Both the position numbers and the translations under genes were made by a program. Below, piece by piece: positions 26,434 through 37,329 of a stretch of DNA of 64,000 nucleotides (the stretch's first letter is position 1; each line of letters opens with the position of its first letter). A model generated the notes under the pieces. That model was not told where the DNA came from and made no database searches. It saw nothing but the letters and a program-made list of their open reading frames with translations. Source of the DNA: Candidatus Neomicrothrix sp. UBA2131 (GTDB taxonomy: Bacteria > Actinomycetota > Acidimicrobiia > Acidimicrobiales > MedAcidi-G1); NCBI GenBank assembly GCA_002329075.1, contig DCXR01000074.1, forward strand, positions 40,665 to 104,664, given 5' to 3'.

Positions 26434-28374
26434 TCAGTCGACCGGGTCGTCGGTGCTCTCCGAGCCGTCGACGGGCGGTTCGACGCCTTCGAGTACAAGG
26501 ACGACCCGTTCGGTCGGTGATGCCTCCTCACCCGCTGTCGGAGTCTGCGAGGCGACCGTTCCGACGTTCTGTCCATCTGTCGAACCGACGGCCTCGATGA
26601 TCTCGATGGTCCGGAAGCCGGCGGCGGCCAGCCGGGCCTCGGCGGCGACCAGTTCGCGGCCGACCACGTCGGGGACGGGTCGCGGGAGCGGCCCGATCGA
26701 CACGACGACCTCGATTGCGGCCCCGAACGGCACCTCCTCGTCGGGGGCCGGGGTGAGCGAGACGACGGCGCCCGCCGCTACGAACTCGTCGTGGGCCTCG
26801 ACGAGCGTCGCCTCGAGGCCGAGGGCGGTCAGGGCGGCCACGGCCTCCTCGGCGGAGCCCTCGACGAGGCCGACCGGCACGGTCCGCGGTGCAGCACCGG
26901 CGGAGACGATCAGGTCCACGCCGTCGCCCCTGGGCAACTCGGTGACCACGGCAGCCACCTGGAGGACGATCCCCGCCTCGACCTCGTCGTCGTGGGCCTC
27001 GGCGACCGTGCCGACCGTCAGGTCGGCGGCCTCGAGCAGGCGGGTGGCCTCAGGGAGGCTCAGCCCCACGAGTCCGGTCGGTACGGCCACCCGGGTGGAA
27101 CCGAGAGAGACGACGAGGACGACCGTTCCGCCCTCCTCGAGTTCCGCGCCCCTGTCTGGTTCGGTGGCGATCACCTTGCCCTCGAGGGTGCCGTCCCTTC
27201 GTTCGTAGCGGAGTTCCACCACCCAGCCGGCCTCCTCGATCGAGGCGACAGCATCCGCCTCGTCGACACCCCTCAGGAGCGGCACCAGGGCTGTCGAGTC
27301 CTGGTTTCCCTGCCAGAGTGCTGCGCCTCCGAGGGCGGCGCCGACCACCATCAGGCCGGCCACCAGCACCCACGGAGCGCGCCGGCTCGGGCCGACGACC
27401 CTTTCCGGCCTGGCTTCTGCCGGCGCCCTGGTCCTGGGGACGACCGGGACCTCGCCCGACAGCGGGGCGACACCGATCTCTCCCGGGCCGACCAGCGGGA
27501 GGGGCTCGGGCCGCAACAGCCCGGTCGATGCATCGAGGAGCAGTCGGCCGAACTCGCCGGCAGTGGGACGACGGTTCGGGTCGACGACCCCGGCCCGGGC
27601 AACGGCAGGACCCAGAGGCCCCAGGGACGCCGGCACGGGTACGTCCCGGCGGCGGCGGGCCCGCAACGTGCCGACCAGGGTGTCCTCGACGAACGGCAGG
27701 TGGCCGGTCACGGACTCGACGAGCACCAGTGCCAGCGCGTAGACGTCGGAGCGGCCGTCCAGCGGCTGCCCCTTGGCCTGTTCGGGCGACGCAAAGCGGG
27801 CGGTGCCGACGATGCCCTCCACGAAGATGTCGGTACGTGACGTCTCGGCCAGCGCACCCGCCAGGCCGAAGTCCGAAATCTTGAGGTGGCCGTCCTGGCT
27901 GAACAGCAGGTTGGCCGGCTTGAGGTCCCGGTGCACGACGCCCATCTGGTGGGCGTGGTCCAGCGCCCGGCACACCTCGAGGCCGACGACCAGGGCCTGT
28001 GAGTGCGACAGGGTCCTGCCCGTGGCGAGGAGGCTGCGGAGGCTGCCGCCGGCGAGGTACTCGGTGACGAGGTAGGCCGAGCCGTCGACGCCCCAGTCGT
28101 AGACGGTGAGGATGTTGGGGTGCTGGAGGCCGGCGGCGATGCGGGCCTCTTCGCCGAGCTTGTCGACAAACATCGGATCGCCGGCGAGGGCCTCGTGGAG
28201 TACCTTGACGGCGACGTGACGACCCAGGTCCAGGTCGTCGGCAGCGTAGACCGTGCCGGAGGCTCCGGTGCCGATCGCCCGCCCGAGGGCGTACCGGCCA
28301 CCGAGTACGCGTGCGGGGGGCTGGTCAGGTCCCGGCCCCGCCGGTCCGGACTCCCGTGGGGATCCGTCGGTCAC
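26434..28374 (-). CDS. PASTA-domain Ser/Thr protein kinase (PknB-like)
   Basis: Transmembrane kinase that senses cell-wall precursors and phosphorylates division and wall-synthesis proteins. 646 residues: kinase domain about 28-290 with GTGASGTVY (P-loop), [16 protein letters not shown] (about 148) and DFGLA; a juxtamembrane linker; one helix [19 protein letters not shown] (about 335-353); then four extracellular PASTA units between about 360 and 630, and an acidic tail. All kinase catalytic residues are present. It is not next to the usual ftsW/pbpA/pknA cluster but precedes gatCAB. The GTG start has TAGCCT seven bases upstream. Confidence 0.95.
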   Translation of the reverse strand: MTDGSPRESGPAGPGPDQPPARVLGGRYALGRAIGTGASGTVYAADDLDLGRHVAVKVLHEALAGDPMFVDKLGEEARIAAGLQHPNILTVYDWGVDGSAYLVTEYLAGGSLRSLLATGRTLSHSQALVVGLEVCRALDHAHQMGVVHRDLKPANLLFSQDGHLKISDFGLAGALAETSRTDIFVEGIVGTARFASPEQAKGQPLDGRSDVYALALVLVESVTGHLPFVEDTLVGTLRARRRRDVPVPASLGPLGPAVARAGVVDPNRRPTAGEFGRLLLDASTGLLRPEPLPLVGPGEIGVAPLSGEVPVVPRTRAPAEARPERVVGPSRRAPWVLVAGLMVVGAALGGAALWQGNQDSTALVPLLRGVDEADAVASIEEAGWVVELRYERRDGTLEGKVIATEPDRGAELEEGGTVVLVVSLGSTRVAVPTGLVGLSLPEATRLLEAADLTVGTVAEAHDDEVEAGIVLQVAAVVTELPRGDGVDLIVSAGAAPRTVPVGLVEGSAEEAVAALTALGLEATLVEAHDEFVAAGAVVSLTPAPDEEVPFGAAIEVVVSIGPLPRPVPDVVGRELVAAEARLAAAGFRTIEIIEAVGSTDGQNVGTVASQTPTAGEEASPTERVVLVLEGVEPPVDGSESTDDPVD

Positions 28375-28381
28375 GGCAGCG

Positions 28382-28417
28382 AGGCTAGCCCCTGCCCCGA
28401 CGGGTGCTCGCTAGCCT
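28382..28417. promoter_or_regulatory. Divergent leaderless-type promoters of the kinase and a secreted protein
   Basis: Two copies of TAGCCT face away from each other: minus strand 28387-28382, seven bases before the kinase GTG, and plus strand 28412-28417, seven bases before the GTG at 28425. The tight spacing means the two promoters share a single regulatory interval. Confidence 0.6.
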
Positions 28418-28424
28418 GCGCCGG

Positions 28425-28838
28425 GTGAACCGTCGGAACGCCCTCGTCATCAGCGTGCTGTTCGCACTGGGGGCCGGTGCCCTGGCGGCTGCTGTGCTGG
28501 TGGCCGGCAGCGATGGCGGCGATGTCGAGGTCGATTCGAACCCGGCGGTGCGCGAGTTGCTGCCGCCGCGCAACGACTCCGTCCTGCCGCAGTCCAATGT
28601 GGGGGCGATCCTGTCGGCCGGCTGGTCCGGCGAGATCCTCCACATCGGCGGCACGATCATCCCACTCGACCAGCAGCGGCTCGAGCCGGCGCTCAACTCG
28701 GTGGTCTTCCGGCCCGGCGACGGGCGGGCGCTGCGGCGCCTGCCGCCCGGTGACCTGTGCGCCACGGTGCGCTACTGGCCGACCCGCACCCCGGACCGGA
28801 CGGCGACGATCGACTGGTGCTTCCGCGTCGACAGCTGA
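28425..28838 (+). CDS. Putative membrane-anchored or secreted protein, unknown function
   Basis: 137 residues: NRR followed by a hydrophobic helix (about 7-28), then a soluble domain of about 105 residues with one strand-rich region (GEILHIGGTIIPL) and two cysteines near the end (DLCATVRYWP and IDWCFRVDS) that could pair. Not recognised. The GTG at 28425 is preferred over the one at 28404 because TAGCCT lies seven bases before it. It stops four bases before the ligA stop on the opposite strand. Confidence 0.72.
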   Translation: MNRRNALVISVLFALGAGALAAAVLVAGSDGGDVEVDSNPAVRELLPPRNDSVLPQSNVGAILSAGWSGEILHIGGTIIPLDQQRLEPALNSVVFRPGDGRALRRLPPGDLCATVRYWPTRTPDRTATIDWCFRVDS

Positions 28839-28842
28839 GGCG

Positions 28843-30903
<2,061 letters not shown>

Positions 30904-30906
30904 TCA

Positions 30907-30958
30907 AGTCTACCGGCGGCCCCATCGCTGCTCGGGAAGCACGTGGTCCCCCTAGCGT
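30907..30958. promoter_or_regulatory. Divergent leaderless-type promoters of ligA and a membrane protein
   Basis: Minus-strand TAGACT (30912-30907) is six bases before the ligA GTG; plus-strand TAGCGT (30953-30958) is six bases before the GTG at 30965. Neither gene has a Shine-Dalgarno sequence. Confidence 0.58.
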
Positions 30959-30964
30959 TGGGTC

Positions 30965-31831
30965 GTGCAGCGAGATCGGATCCCCGTCTGGGCCCTGCGC
31001 GCCGTCTGGCTGGCGCAGCCCGTGACGCTGGGGCCGGCACTGGCCGACGGGCTCCACGACCTCGACGGCCGCACGTTCCTCTCGGTGGCCGTGTGGGTGC
31101 TCTGGGGGCTGGGCCTGCTGGCGACGCTGGTCCCACGCCCGGCCACCCTGACCGCCATCCGCATCGGCGGCCCGGCGGCGGCGGCACTCTCGGTGTGGAC
31201 GGCGACCGCCGTCGACGACACGACCCTCGTGGTGGTCGGCCTGGTCGGCGCCTTCGTGCTCGGCGTGCTCTCCCACTGGCCGGCGGTCGCCGACGCCTGC
31301 GTCGACGGCGCCTCGTACGGTGACGAGAACCGCTTCCTGCTGCGGGCCCCCGGCCCGGTGGTGCTGGCCCTCGGCCCGATCGCCTGGGTACTGGCCGTGG
31401 CCGGGGTGGTTGCCGGGCCGCTGCTGCTGGCCTCGGGCGACACGGCCGTCGGATCCGCTGCCTGCGTGGCGGGGCTGCCGGTCGCCGCCGCCTCGGTGCG
31501 GGCGCTACACCACCTGCACCGGCGTTGGATCGTGCTGGTGCCCGCCGGGTTCGTGCTCCACGACCACCTGGCGCTGGCCGATCCCACGCTGGTTCCCCGC
31601 GACGCGATCGCCATGGTGGGTCCGGCCCCCGCCGGCACCGACGCCCACGACCTCACCCTGGCCGCCCGCGGGTTGGCGCTCGAGGTGCGCTGCCGGGAGG
31701 CCCACGACCTACGACCCGCCAGCCGCGACGGTGGTGCAGAGGTGATCGTGGCCGAGGCGTTCCTGTGTGCCCCGGCCCGCCCCGATGCCGTCCTGGCCGA
31801 GGCGAAGCGCCGCCGACTGCCGGGCGTCTAG
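30965..31831 (+). CDS. Integral membrane protein, unknown function
   Basis: 288 residues with about six hydrophobic segments in the first 200 residues, grouped in pairs (about 38-54, 60-95, 135-160, 165-180), then a soluble C-terminal domain of about 90 residues beginning at VLVPAGFVLHDHLALAD, with PH-domain-like alternation. The middle holds HHLHRRW. Not recognised. The GTG start follows TAGCGT by six bases. Its TAG stop and that of mnmA are the two strands of one CTAG palindrome, so the genes end in each other. Confidence 0.78.
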   Translation: MQRDRIPVWALRAVWLAQPVTLGPALADGLHDLDGRTFLSVAVWVLWGLGLLATLVPRPATLTAIRIGGPAAAALSVWTATAVDDTTLVVVGLVGAFVLGVLSHWPAVADACVDGASYGDENRFLLRAPGPVVLALGPIAWVLAVAGVVAGPLLLASGDTAVGSAACVAGLPVAAASVRALHHLHRRWIVLVPAGFVLHDHLALADPTLVPRDAIAMVGPAPAGTDAHDLTLAARGLALEVRCREAHDLRPASRDGGAEVIVAEAFLCAPARPDAVLAEAKRRRLPGV

Positions 31832-32862
31832 GTGGCGACGGCGCCGCCGAGGACTTCTTCGCCTTCGTAGAACACGACGCTCTGGCCGGGGGCCACCCGG
31901 CGGTGGGGCGAGGACCAGCGGACGCTGTCGGCCACCAACTGTGCCTCGACCGCTGCGCCGTGGGCACTGACCTGTGCGAACACCGGGCCGGTGACCGGGC
32001 CGTCTGCCCATGAGAACCCGCCGACCGGGGTGGCGTCGACCAGCAGGTCGTCGGCGTTGCCGACGGTGACGGTGGCCGTGGGCATGTCGACGGCGATGGC
32101 GTAGCGGGGGGCAGCGGCGCCGGCCAGTTCCATGCCCCTGCGCTGTCCGACGGTGACCAACTCGATGGCGTCGACCCGTCCCACCTCGGTGCCGGTGGCG
32201 TCGACCACCCGGCCCGGCGTGAGCGGGATGCGTCGGGAGAGGAAGTCGCCGCGGCCGTGCTCCCTGGTGATGAAGCAGACGTCCTGGCTGTCGGGCTTTC
32301 CGGCGGTGCGTAGGCCGAGCGAGGTGGCCCGTTGTCGCACCTCGTCCTTGGTGAGGTCGCCGATGGGCAACTCCAGGCCCGACAGTTGGTCCTGGCCGAG
32401 CATGTGCAGCACGTACGACTGGTCCTTGGCCGGATCGGCGGGCCGGGCGATCCGGCGGGTGCCGTCGGGGCGGACGGCCACGCGGGCGTGGTGTCCGGTG
32501 GCCAGTCGCTCGAACCCGAGCGCCCGTGTCCGGTCGAGCAGTCGGTCGAACTTGACGTGTCGGTTGCACTCGATGCACGGGTTGGGGGTGAGCCCGACGG
32601 CATGGGCGGAGACATAGGGGGCGACCACGTGGCGGTCGAAGTCATCGCCCAGGTTGAACACGTGGTGCTCGATGCCGAGGGCGTCGCAGACCCGGCGGGC
32701 GTCGTCCACGTCGGAGACGGCACAGCAGCCCGAGTCGGACTCGCCACCCCAGAGCCGCAGGGTCACGCCGACGACCTCGCTGCCCTCCGCCAGCAGCAGG
32801 GCGGCGGCCACCGAGGAGTCGACGCCGCCTGACATGGCGACCATCACCGGCGGGGCGCTCAC
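31828..32862 (-). CDS. mnmA: tRNA-specific 2-thiouridylase
   Basis: Adds sulfur to U34 of tRNA(Lys), tRNA(Glu) and tRNA(Gln). 344 residues. The PP-loop SGGVDSSVAA is at about residue 10, the first catalytic Cys is in NPCIECNRHVKF (about 100) and the second in DSQDVCFITR (about 195), followed by the beta-barrel tail. The GTG start overlaps the cysteine desulfurase stop (GTGA); the desulfurase presumably supplies the persulfide sulfur, a known partnership. Confidence 0.97.
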   Translation of the reverse strand: MSAPPVMVAMSGGVDSSVAAALLLAEGSEVVGVTLRLWGGESDSGCCAVSDVDDARRVCDALGIEHHVFNLGDDFDRHVVAPYVSAHAVGLTPNPCIECNRHVKFDRLLDRTRALGFERLATGHHARVAVRPDGTRRIARPADPAKDQSYVLHMLGQDQLSGLELPIGDLTKDEVRQRATSLGLRTAGKPDSQDVCFITREHGRGDFLSRRIPLTPGRVVDATGTEVGRVDAIELVTVGQRRGMELAGAAAPRYAIAVDMPTATVTVGNADDLLVDATPVGGFSWADGPVTGPVFAQVSAHGAAVEAQLVADSVRWSSPHRRVAPGQSVVFYEGEEVLGGAVAT

Positions 32863-33995
32863 CGTGTGTGCTCCAGCAGGTGGGCCACGGCGGCCGGGAC
32901 GGCGGCGAGGGCGTGGTCGACCTCGGCGTCGGTGGTGGCGTGGCCCAACGACAGGCGCAGTGAGCCGACGGCGTCGTCGCGGTCGACACCCATGGCGGCC
33001 AGCACGTGTGAGGGCTCCTGGGCGCCGCTGGCGCACGACGAGGCGGCGCTGGCGCTGATGCCGTCGCGCTCGAGCAGGAACAGCAGCGCCTCGCTCTCGA
33101 TGCCGGGGAAGCACACGTGGGCGATGCCCGGCGTCCTCGGCACGTCGTCGGGGACGGTGCGGCGGGCGGTGGGCACCGCTGACAGCAGGCCCGCCTCGAG
33201 TCGGTCGCGCAGTGCGCCGACCCGGGCGGCGGTGGCCTCCCGGTCGGCGGTGACGAGCGTGGCCGCCATGCCGAGGCCGACGATGGCCGGGACGTTCTGC
33301 GTACCGCTGCGACGCTCGCGCTCCTGGCCGCCGCCGCGCAGCATCGGGGCGACGGTGGCACCACCGCGCAGCACCAGGGCACCCGCTCCCTTGGGTCCGC
33401 CGAACTTGTGGCCGGTGATGCTCACGAGGTGTGCCCCCCGGCAGGCGTCGGAGAGGTCCAGCCAGGCGGTGGCCTGCACGGCGTCGGTGTGCACCAGCGC
33501 CTCCGGGGCGTGCCCGGCGACGAGTGCCGCCACCTCCGGCACCGGATTGACCACGCCGGTCTCGTTGTTGGCGGCCATCACGGAGACCAGCCTCACGTCG
33601 GCGATGGCGTCGAGGGCGTCGACCAGGGCGCCGAGGTCGATCCGACCGCCGACGTCGGTCGGCACCACCACGCCTCCCGAGAGGCGCACCGGGTCGAGGA
33701 CGGCCGGGTGCTCGGTGGCCCCGCACACGGCGACCCCGCCGCGGGCCCCGAGGACCCCGTCGACCGCCAGGTTGTCGGCCTCGGTGCCGCCACTGGTGAA
33801 CACCACGTCGCCGGGATCGGCGTCGATCAGGGCGGCCACGGCGTCACGGGCGTCGTCGATCGCCCGGCGGGCCTCACGGGCGAGGCGGTGCGACCCGGAC
33901 GGGTTGCCGGGGTGCTCGGCCAGCCAGGGCAGCATCGCCTCGACCACCTCTGGCCGGGCGGGCGTGCTGGCGGCATGGTCCAGGTAGGCCTCCAC
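32859..33995 (-). CDS. Cysteine desulfurase (IscS/NifS family)
   Basis: PLP enzyme that takes sulfur from cysteine as an enzyme-bound persulfide. 378 residues. The start YLDHAASTPARPEVV is typical, the PLP-binding Lys is in SITGHKFGGPKGAG (about 197), and the catalytic Cys sits in the flexible loop SAASSCASGAQEPS (about 325). Coupling to mnmA suggests tRNA thiolation as a main job, with Fe-S cluster assembly also possible. GTG start with TAGCGT seven bases upstream. Selenocysteine lyase activity, useful for the Sec peroxiredoxin, is known for some IscS homologues but cannot be inferred here. Confidence 0.96.
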   Translation of the reverse strand: MEAYLDHAASTPARPEVVEAMLPWLAEHPGNPSGSHRLAREARRAIDDARDAVAALIDADPGDVVFTSGGTEADNLAVDGVLGARGGVAVCGATEHPAVLDPVRLSGGVVVPTDVGGRIDLGALVDALDAIADVRLVSVMAANNETGVVNPVPEVAALVAGHAPEALVHTDAVQATAWLDLSDACRGAHLVSITGHKFGGPKGAGALVLRGGATVAPMLRGGGQERERRSGTQNVPAIVGLGMAATLVTADREATAARVGALRDRLEAGLLSAVPTARRTVPDDVPRTPGIAHVCFPGIESEALLFLLERDGISASAASSCASGAQEPSHVLAAMGVDRDDAVGSLRLSLGHATTDAEVDHALAAVPAAVAHLLEHTR

Positions 33996-34002
33996 GCGAA
34001 TA

Positions 34003-34036
34003 ACGCTACGGGCAACGGACGTCGCTGGGCCAGACT
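34003..34036. promoter_or_regulatory. Divergent leaderless-type promoters of the desulfurase and a methyltransferase
   Basis: Minus-strand TAGCGT (34008-34003) is seven bases before the desulfurase GTG. On the plus strand CAGACT (34031-34036), a near match, is six bases before the ATG at 34043. Confidence 0.5.
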
Positions 34037-34042
34037 GCGGAC

Positions 34043-34804
34043 ATGGAACGGTACGGACCCGAGACCTACGGCGAGAACTACGCCGACGTGTACGACGACT
34101 GGTACGGCGAGGACGGCCGGATGGCCATCAGCCAGATCGGCGCGCCCGACGCCGTGGCCGACGGCATCACCGACCTGGCCGACGGTGGACCCGTCCTGGA
34201 GTTGGGCGTGGGCACCGGGCGACTGGCACTGCCGCTCGCCGACCGGGGCCTCGACGTCACTGGCCTCGACGCCTCGCCCGCCATGCTCGGGCGCCTGAGG
34301 GCCAAGCCCGGCGCCGACCGGATCACCGTGGTCGAGGGTGACATGGCCGACCCCCTGCCCGGGGCGGTCGACGGGTCGTTCGCCGTCGTGCTCGTGGGCT
34401 TCAACACGTTCTTCAACCTGACCACGGCCGAGGCGCAGGCCTCCTGCGTCGCCGCTGTGGCGCGCCTGCTGCGCCCCGGCGGCCGCTTCGTGGTCGAGGC
34501 GTTCGTGCCGGCCCCCGAGGCCCACGACGGCTTGTCGGTTCGCACGGTCGACATGGACCGGGTGCTGTTGGACGTGGCGGCCATCGACCCCGACACGCAA
34601 CTCATCACCGGCCAGCGGATCGAGATCAGCGAAGCCGGCAACCGGCTGTTCCCCTACCTGCTGCGCTACGTCACACCCGAGCAGTTCGACGCCCTGGCAG
34701 CAGGCGTCGGCCTGTCGCTGGAGCACCGCTGGGCAGACTGGTCGGGCACCCCGTTCGGCGAGGCATCGGCCTCGCACGTGTCGGTCTGGCGGCGACCCGC
34801 CTGA
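34043..34804 (+). CDS. Class I SAM-dependent methyltransferase
   Basis: 253 residues. Motif I is VLELGVGTGRLALPLADRG (about 51-69), the ribose-binding acid is in VTGLDASPAML, motif II is in ITVVEGDMADPLPG, and LLRPGGRFVVEAF is the usual post-motif strand. The N-terminus ERYGPETYGENYADVYDDWY is of the small-molecule methyltransferase type. Substrate unknown. It is convergent with the DsbA-like gene. Confidence 0.88.
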   Translation: MERYGPETYGENYADVYDDWYGEDGRMAISQIGAPDAVADGITDLADGGPVLELGVGTGRLALPLADRGLDVTGLDASPAMLGRLRAKPGADRITVVEGDMADPLPGAVDGSFAVVLVGFNTFFNLTTAEAQASCVAAVARLLRPGGRFVVEAFVPAPEAHDGLSVRTVDMDRVLLDVAAIDPDTQLITGQRIEISEAGNRLFPYLLRYVTPEQFDALAAGVGLSLEHRWADWSGTPFGEASASHVSVWRRPA

Positions 34805-34822
34805 CGGTGGCCGCCCGGGCGC

Positions 34823-35509
34823 TCAGTCGGCGCGGCCCGTCAGGATCGGCAGGTCCAGCGACGGTCGGTTGGTGCGCTTGAGCTCCGAGAACGCCGGATT
34901 CGACACCAGGGCCAGCACGGTGTCGTACAACTCCAGGCACTCCTCGTCGGACTCGGGCACCGACGAGATCACCGGGCCGAAGATGGATGGACCGTCGGGT
35001 GGACCGAAGGTGAGGATCGGGGTGCCGACCTCGGGGCCGGTGCGGCCGATGGCCTCCTCGGTCTCGGCACGCAGCGCCTCGTCCCACGAACGGTCGGTCG
35101 AAGCGGCCGTGTGCGCTGCGTCGAACCCCGCGGACTCCAGCACTCCGGCAAGGTGCTCGTCGGTTGCCACGTACTGGCGGAAGTCGACCCCGGGCTCGGG
35201 CACCACGTGCCAGATCGAGCGGCCGAGAGCCTCGTAGAGCCGCTCCATGGCGGCCGGGCCCTCGGTCGCGCGCACGCTGGCCGCCACCCGAAGCATCCGC
35301 CGGCCCCTGTCGTGTCCCTCCTGGTAGCCCTCGGGGAACTCGGCGTCGTAGTCGCGCTCCTCGTTGAGGATCGACAGCGTGATGAGCCGCCATTCGACCG
35401 TGAGGCCCCGCAGGGTGGCGACCCGCCGCAGCCAGTGCGAGGTCTGCCAGGCGAACGGGCAGATGGGGTCCCAGAAGAACTCGATGTCGGCAGGCGCTTC
35501 GTTGGTCAT
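34823..35509 (-). CDS. DsbA-family thioredoxin-fold oxidoreductase (mycothiol-dependent Rv2466c-like)
   Basis: 228 residues, no signal peptide, so cytoplasmic. The N-terminal strand [13 protein letters not shown] puts the active-site Cys at 17, but the second position is Ala20 (CPFA), leaving one catalytic Cys; the helical insertion follows and the cis-Pro loop is [10 protein letters not shown]. By recall this resembles FrnE/Rv2466c proteins, which work with mycothiol and mycoredoxin in Actinobacteria. A single-Cys centre would suit a transferase- or isomerase-like role or a mixed disulfide with a low-molecular-weight thiol. TAGGGT lies six bases before the ATG. Confidence 0.82.
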   Translation of the reverse strand: MTNEAPADIEFFWDPICPFAWQTSHWLRRVATLRGLTVEWRLITLSILNEERDYDAEFPEGYQEGHDRGRRMLRVAASVRATEGPAAMERLYEALGRSIWHVVPEPGVDFRQYVATDEHLAGVLESAGFDAAHTAASTDRSWDEALRAETEEAIGRTGPEVGTPILTFGPPDGPSIFGPVISSVPESDEECLELYDTVLALVSNPAFSELKRTNRPSLDLPILTGRAD

Positions 35510-35515
35510 GGTCGA

Positions 35516-35521
35516 ACCCTA
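35516..35521 (-). promoter_or_regulatory. Leaderless-type -10 element for the DsbA-like gene
   Basis: TAGGGT on the minus strand, six bases before the ATG at 35509. Confidence 0.5.
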
Positions 35522-35560
35522 GGATCACCGCCGATAGGTCCCGCAACCAGGAGCCCAACC

Positions 35561-36346
35561 ATGGCCATCTGCCACGACGTCGACTACACGGTGAGGGGCG
35601 ACGACCTGCAGTTCGTCGAGATCGGGCTCGACACGGGTGAGACCGTGGTCGCCGAGGCCGGCGCCATGATGTTCCTCGAGGAGGGCATCGCCTTCGAGAC
35701 CAAGATGGGCGACGGCTCCGAACCCGACGCCGGGATGTTCAAGAAGCTCAAGTCGGCTGCAGGGCGGGCGATCTCCCAGGAGTCCGTGTTCCTCACGCAC
35801 TTCACCAACAACGGCGGCGGCCGCAAGGTGGCGGCATTCGGTTCGGACGTGCCCGGCAAGATCCTGCCCCTCGACATGGGGCAGCTCGGCGGTTCGATCC
35901 TCGCCCAGAAGGACGCCTTCCTCGCTGCCGCCCTAGGCACGAAGTTGAGCGTCGCCTTCAACCGCAAGCTCGGGTCCGGCTTCTTCGGCGGGGAGGGCTT
36001 CATCCTCCAGCGCATCGAGGGCGACGGCATGGCCTTCCTCAACGCCGGCGGCACCATCGTCGAGAAGCACCTGGCCGGAGAGACCCTCCGCGTCGACACC
36101 GGCTGCCTCGTGGCCTTCGAGGACGGCATCGACTACTCGATCGAGAGGGCCGGGAACCTCAAGTCGATGGTGTTCGGCGGCGAGGGGCTCTTCGTCGCCA
36201 CGCTGAGCGGCTCCGGACGGGTGTGGCTGCAGTCGCTGCCGTTCTCCCGCCTCGCCGACCGCATCATCCAGCACGCCCCGGCAGCCGGCGGCACCTCGAA
36301 GGGCCAGGGCTCCGTCCTGGGAGGTCTGGGCCGGCTGCTGGACTAG
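35561..36346 (+). CDS. TIGR00266/AIM24 family protein
   Basis: 261 residues of the beta-rich AIM24 fold: repeated short strands with [17 protein letters not shown] near the start, [17 protein letters not shown] in the middle and [20 protein letters not shown] later, all hallmarks of this conserved but poorly understood family. A short Gly-rich tail closes the protein. It has a CAGGAG Shine-Dalgarno eight bases before the ATG, unlike its leaderless neighbours. Function is not established for the family; membrane-associated assembly roles have been suggested. Confidence 0.9.
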   Translation: MAICHDVDYTVRGDDLQFVEIGLDTGETVVAEAGAMMFLEEGIAFETKMGDGSEPDAGMFKKLKSAAGRAISQESVFLTHFTNNGGGRKVAAFGSDVPGKILPLDMGQLGGSILAQKDAFLAAALGTKLSVAFNRKLGSGFFGGEGFILQRIEGDGMAFLNAGGTIVEKHLAGETLRVDTGCLVAFEDGIDYSIERAGNLKSMVFGGEGLFVATLSGSGRVWLQSLPFSRLADRIIQHAPAAGGTSKGQGSVLGGLGRLLD

Positions 36347-36374
36347 CCGGACGACGCTCCCGACCGGACAGGGT

Positions 36375-37289
36375 TCAACCCAGGATCGGGTCGTACCAGT
36401 TGGCGGCGGCCCAGATGCCTCCGGCGAAGAAGGCGAGGGCGAAGGCGTAGGTCATGGTCGTGCCCGCCCGGCGGGGCAGGCCTCGTGCGTCGGCGGTGTC
36501 GACCAGCCAGGCCAGGGCGGCGCCTCCCAGCAGGCCGCCGAGGTGGCCGCCGATGCTGATGCCCGGCCGGCCGAACGTGAAGAGCAGGTTGACGACCACC
36601 AGGGTGCCGATTCCGGAACTCCACGGGTTGATCCCCCTCCGGTACTGGTGGACGACCGTGGCGCCCATGAGCCCGAACACCGCCCCCGAGGCGCCCACCG
36701 TGAGGGTCGTGGGGGAGATCAGCAGCACGCCGAGCGATCCTGCGGCCAGCGAGCCCGTGTAGAGGCCGAGAAAGCGAACCGGGCCCTGGAGGCGCTCCAG
36801 TTGGTTGCCGAGCATCCAGGCCAGGAACATGTTGAATGCGATGTGCAGCAGCCCGGCGTGCAGGAACGCCGACGTGACGAGCCGCCACCACTCCCCCTCG
36901 TCGACGCCGAGCGGCCCGACGCACGTCCGGCCGATGACCGCCCTGCAGCCGAAGCCGATCAGCCCGAAGTCGACGCCGACGTCTCCGAGTGACCCGGCGA
37001 GCGAGCCGCCGCTGCTGAGGGCGTACAGGAAGGCGGCTGCGTTGAGGGCTATGAGCACCCGGATGGCGACCGGATCGCGGTGGGCGAGACCCTGACGACC
37101 CGATGTCGAGGCCCGGACGAGTCGGCGCCGGCCCACGACGACCGGCCCCACACACGACGGGCAGTGGAAGCCCACGTCGGCCTGGTGCATGCACACGCCG
37201 CAGATACGTCGGTCGCAGCGCTGGCATGACACGCCGGCCCGCCGCTCGGGGTGCCAGTGGCAGGCGTCGGCCTCGGGGGGAGTGCTCAC
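36375..37289 (-). CDS. Rhomboid-family intramembrane serine protease with N-terminal zinc-binding domain
   Basis: 304 residues. Residues about 9-46 hold paired Cys/His (CHWHPERRAGVSCQRC, CGVCMHQADVGFHCPSC), a B-box-like zinc module on the cytoplasmic side. Then come about seven helices: HAGLLHIAFNMFLAWMLGN carries the His and Asn of the oxyanion region, the nucleophile Ser is in TVGASGAVFGLMG (about 200), and the partner His is in SIGGHLGGLLGG (about 247). All catalytic residues are present, so it should be an active protease. Substrate unknown. GTG start with TACCGT six bases upstream. Confidence 0.93.
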   Translation of the reverse strand: MSTPPEADACHWHPERRAGVSCQRCDRRICGVCMHQADVGFHCPSCVGPVVVGRRRLVRASTSGRQGLAHRDPVAIRVLIALNAAAFLYALSSGGSLAGSLGDVGVDFGLIGFGCRAVIGRTCVGPLGVDEGEWWRLVTSAFLHAGLLHIAFNMFLAWMLGNQLERLQGPVRFLGLYTGSLAAGSLGVLLISPTTLTVGASGAVFGLMGATVVHQYRRGINPWSSGIGTLVVVNLLFTFGRPGISIGGHLGGLLGGAALAWLVDTADARGLPRRAGTTMTYAFALAFFAGGIWAAANWYDPILG

Positions 37290-37295
37290 GCCCGC

Positions 37296-37301
37296 ACGGT
37301 A
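37296..37301 (-). promoter_or_regulatory. Leaderless-type -10 element for the rhomboid gene
   Basis: TACCGT on the minus strand, six bases before the GTG at 37289. Confidence 0.5.
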
Positions 37302-37329
37302 CCCGGCGCCCCGGGCCCGATGCGGCGCC

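Noticed and set aside
24779..27208. 809-codon plus-strand frame opposite gatA, gatC and the kinase gene
   Set aside because: Shadow frame; low-complexity Gly/Val/Asp then Ser/Arg content and no start signals.
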